DNA of 41,274 bases, from NCBI GenBank assembly GCA_026002025.1, contig BOAU01000008.1, forward strand, positions 1 through 41,274, read 5' to 3'. Positions 40,426 to 41,274 of this stretch are shown one piece after another (the stretch's first letter is position 1; each line of letters starts with the position of its first letter). Below the pieces are notes generated by a model that was given only the letters and a program-made list of their open reading frames with translations, was not told where the DNA came from and made no database searches. Both the position numbers and the translations under genes were made by a program. This DNA is from Spirochaetia bacterium (GTDB taxonomy: Bacteria > Spirochaetota > Spirochaetia > Treponematales > Breznakiellaceae).

Positions 40426-41148
40426 CTATCTTACCGGGTGTTTCCGTAGCGCTGCGCACAGCGCTGAGCAAAAATCTTCCCAGGCAAGAGACGGGGAAGC
40501 GCCGTCTTTCTGTTTTTTACCTGTTTTGATCCTGACAAAACCCATGCCCGCAGCACGGGCCCCCGCCCCATCGGTGTCATCCCGATCCCCGATCACGAGA
40601 ATTTCCTCAGGGGAAACCCCCAGGGACTCGGCGATGGCCAGGAAAGGCCGAACTGCGGGTTTCTGTGCGCCGAAATTTTCGGGGCCGAATAGCAGGTTTG
40701 TGTCCAGGTTGAGGCCCAGAGCCTTCAGGCGCTCGGCGGTTTGAGGATAATCGGAATAAACGGCAAATTTGAAAGGATTTCCGGTCTGCGAATCTCCGGT
40801 CCGTTTACGGGCAAGCTCTTCAAATAGTTCAAGACAGCCGGGGCGGAGCCGAAAGTGCTTTTTTAATACCCGGCACATCCGGGGCATATACTCATCAAAG
40901 TACCAGGAGCGGAGGATGCTTGCCGGTTTATGGAGCCTCCGGGCCAGCAAAGAAAAAAATTCCTGATAATAGGCCTCCGCCTCCCCGTAATCGCAGCCGG
41001 CAAGGGAAGCGCGGGTTTTGCGTTCCGCCAAAAGAATAAACGCTTCCAGGGGCCGCTGGGCAATGAGCCGTAGCGCGATCCCGCTGGAATCGTAGAGCGT
41101 ACCGTCAAAATCGAAGATAAAGGCGCGTGCCTCGGAAACCCGAGCCAT
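40426..41148 (-). CDS. HAD-superfamily hydrolase (HAD-IA type)
   Basis: A 240-residue HAD phosphatase. Motif I is FIFDFDGTLYDSSG (residues 9-22). A helical cap of about 70 residues follows (YYQEFFSLLARRLHKPASIL). Motif II is FAVYSDYPQTAERL, the motif III lysine lies in NFGAQKPAVRPF, and motif IV is ILVIGDRDDTDGAGARAAGM. The substrate is unknown. No ribosome site is visible before the ATG at 41148, so the start is less certain than in neighbouring genes. It may be cut off from a longer operon beyond the right edge, since a frame is open there. Copy 4 of the repeat follows the stop. Confidence 0.83.
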   Translation of the reverse strand: MARVSEARAFIFDFDGTLYDSSGIALRLIAQRPLEAFILLAERKTRASLAGCDYGEAEAYYQEFFSLLARRLHKPASILRSWYFDEYMPRMCRVLKKHFRLRPGCLELFEELARKRTGDSQTGNPFKFAVYSDYPQTAERLKALGLNLDTNLLFGPENFGAQKPAVRPFLAIAESLGVSPEEILVIGDRDDTDGAGARAAGMGFVRIKTGKKQKDGASPSLAWEDFCSALCAALRKHPVR

Positions 41149-41274
41149 CGGATCAAAGGTCCGCAGTCAAATTTCCCGCGGGGAATTTGAGCGAAGTACC
41201 CCCCCCCACCCGGGGCGATGGTTACATCAGCAGGGAAAAGATGGGGGAAGTGTGCGGGCTGCTCCGCAAGGGCG
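41149..41274. other. Right-edge segment with a 24-base near-palindrome
   Basis: No gene is identified. TCAAATTTCCCGCGGGGAATTTGA (41167-41190, 22 of 24 positions symmetric) lies 18 bases upstream of the HAD ATG, next to a run of nine C. A minus-strand frame is open from the right edge but too short to judge. Confidence 0.3.

Overview
The window reads as chromosomal DNA from a spirochaete, most likely a Treponema relative. This is inferred from a flagellar FliG-type C-terminal domain, many strong GGAGG ribosome sites, a TRAP system, LplB/YtcP-type sugar permeases and a nickel-pincer cofactor locus. No rRNA, tRNA, integrase or CRISPR array was seen.

Region 1 (1-8560, +): the 3' end of rpoD, an AAA+ ATPase directly behind it, then a tightly overlapping AddB-like/AddA-like nuclease-helicase pair and a TPR protein joined by ATGA overlaps.

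Region 2 (about 8600-19916, +) is an accessory island, visibly more A+T rich than its flanks between about 8870 and 16150. It opens with a ~180-base inverted repeat and a McrBC type IV restriction pair. Next comes a cassette of unrecognised genes: two paralogous proteins (11841-12350 and 13795-14328) on either side of a long TPR protein, with tiny ORFs, a cysteine-rich protein and a membrane-anchored protein. Then follow a secreted SUMF1-like protein, a secreted unknown, a cREC receiver-like protein, an orphan FliG C-terminal domain and a frameshifted remnant. This is the most novel part of the window.

Region 3 (19976-27150, -) is a nickel and nickel-pincer nucleotide (NPN) locus: larC, then a promoter and hairpin-rich leader, then nikK-nikL-nikM-nikQ-nikO-DUF3842-larE-larB with overlapping or closely spaced genes. 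It couples nickel import to the three steps that build the NPN cofactor. No LarA-type user enzyme lies in the window.

Region 4 (27245-29939, -) is a thiamine salvage operon: promoter, TPP riboswitch, intrinsic terminator, cytX, thiE and a HAD phosphatase.

Region 5 (29972-33764, +) has a promoter predicted to give a leaderless mRNA, a DctP-DctQM TRAP transporter and a PlsC-type acyltransferase.

Region 6 (33891-41148, -) is a carbohydrate locus: solute-binding protein, LplB and YtcP-type permeases, an (alpha/alpha)6 glycosidase-like protein and an SGNH hydrolase. A second HAD phosphatase lies upstream of it in coordinates beyond an intergenic repeat. Four copies of a dispersed inverted repeat built on 9-base units sit just 3' of genes (19806, 25654, 33787, 40208).
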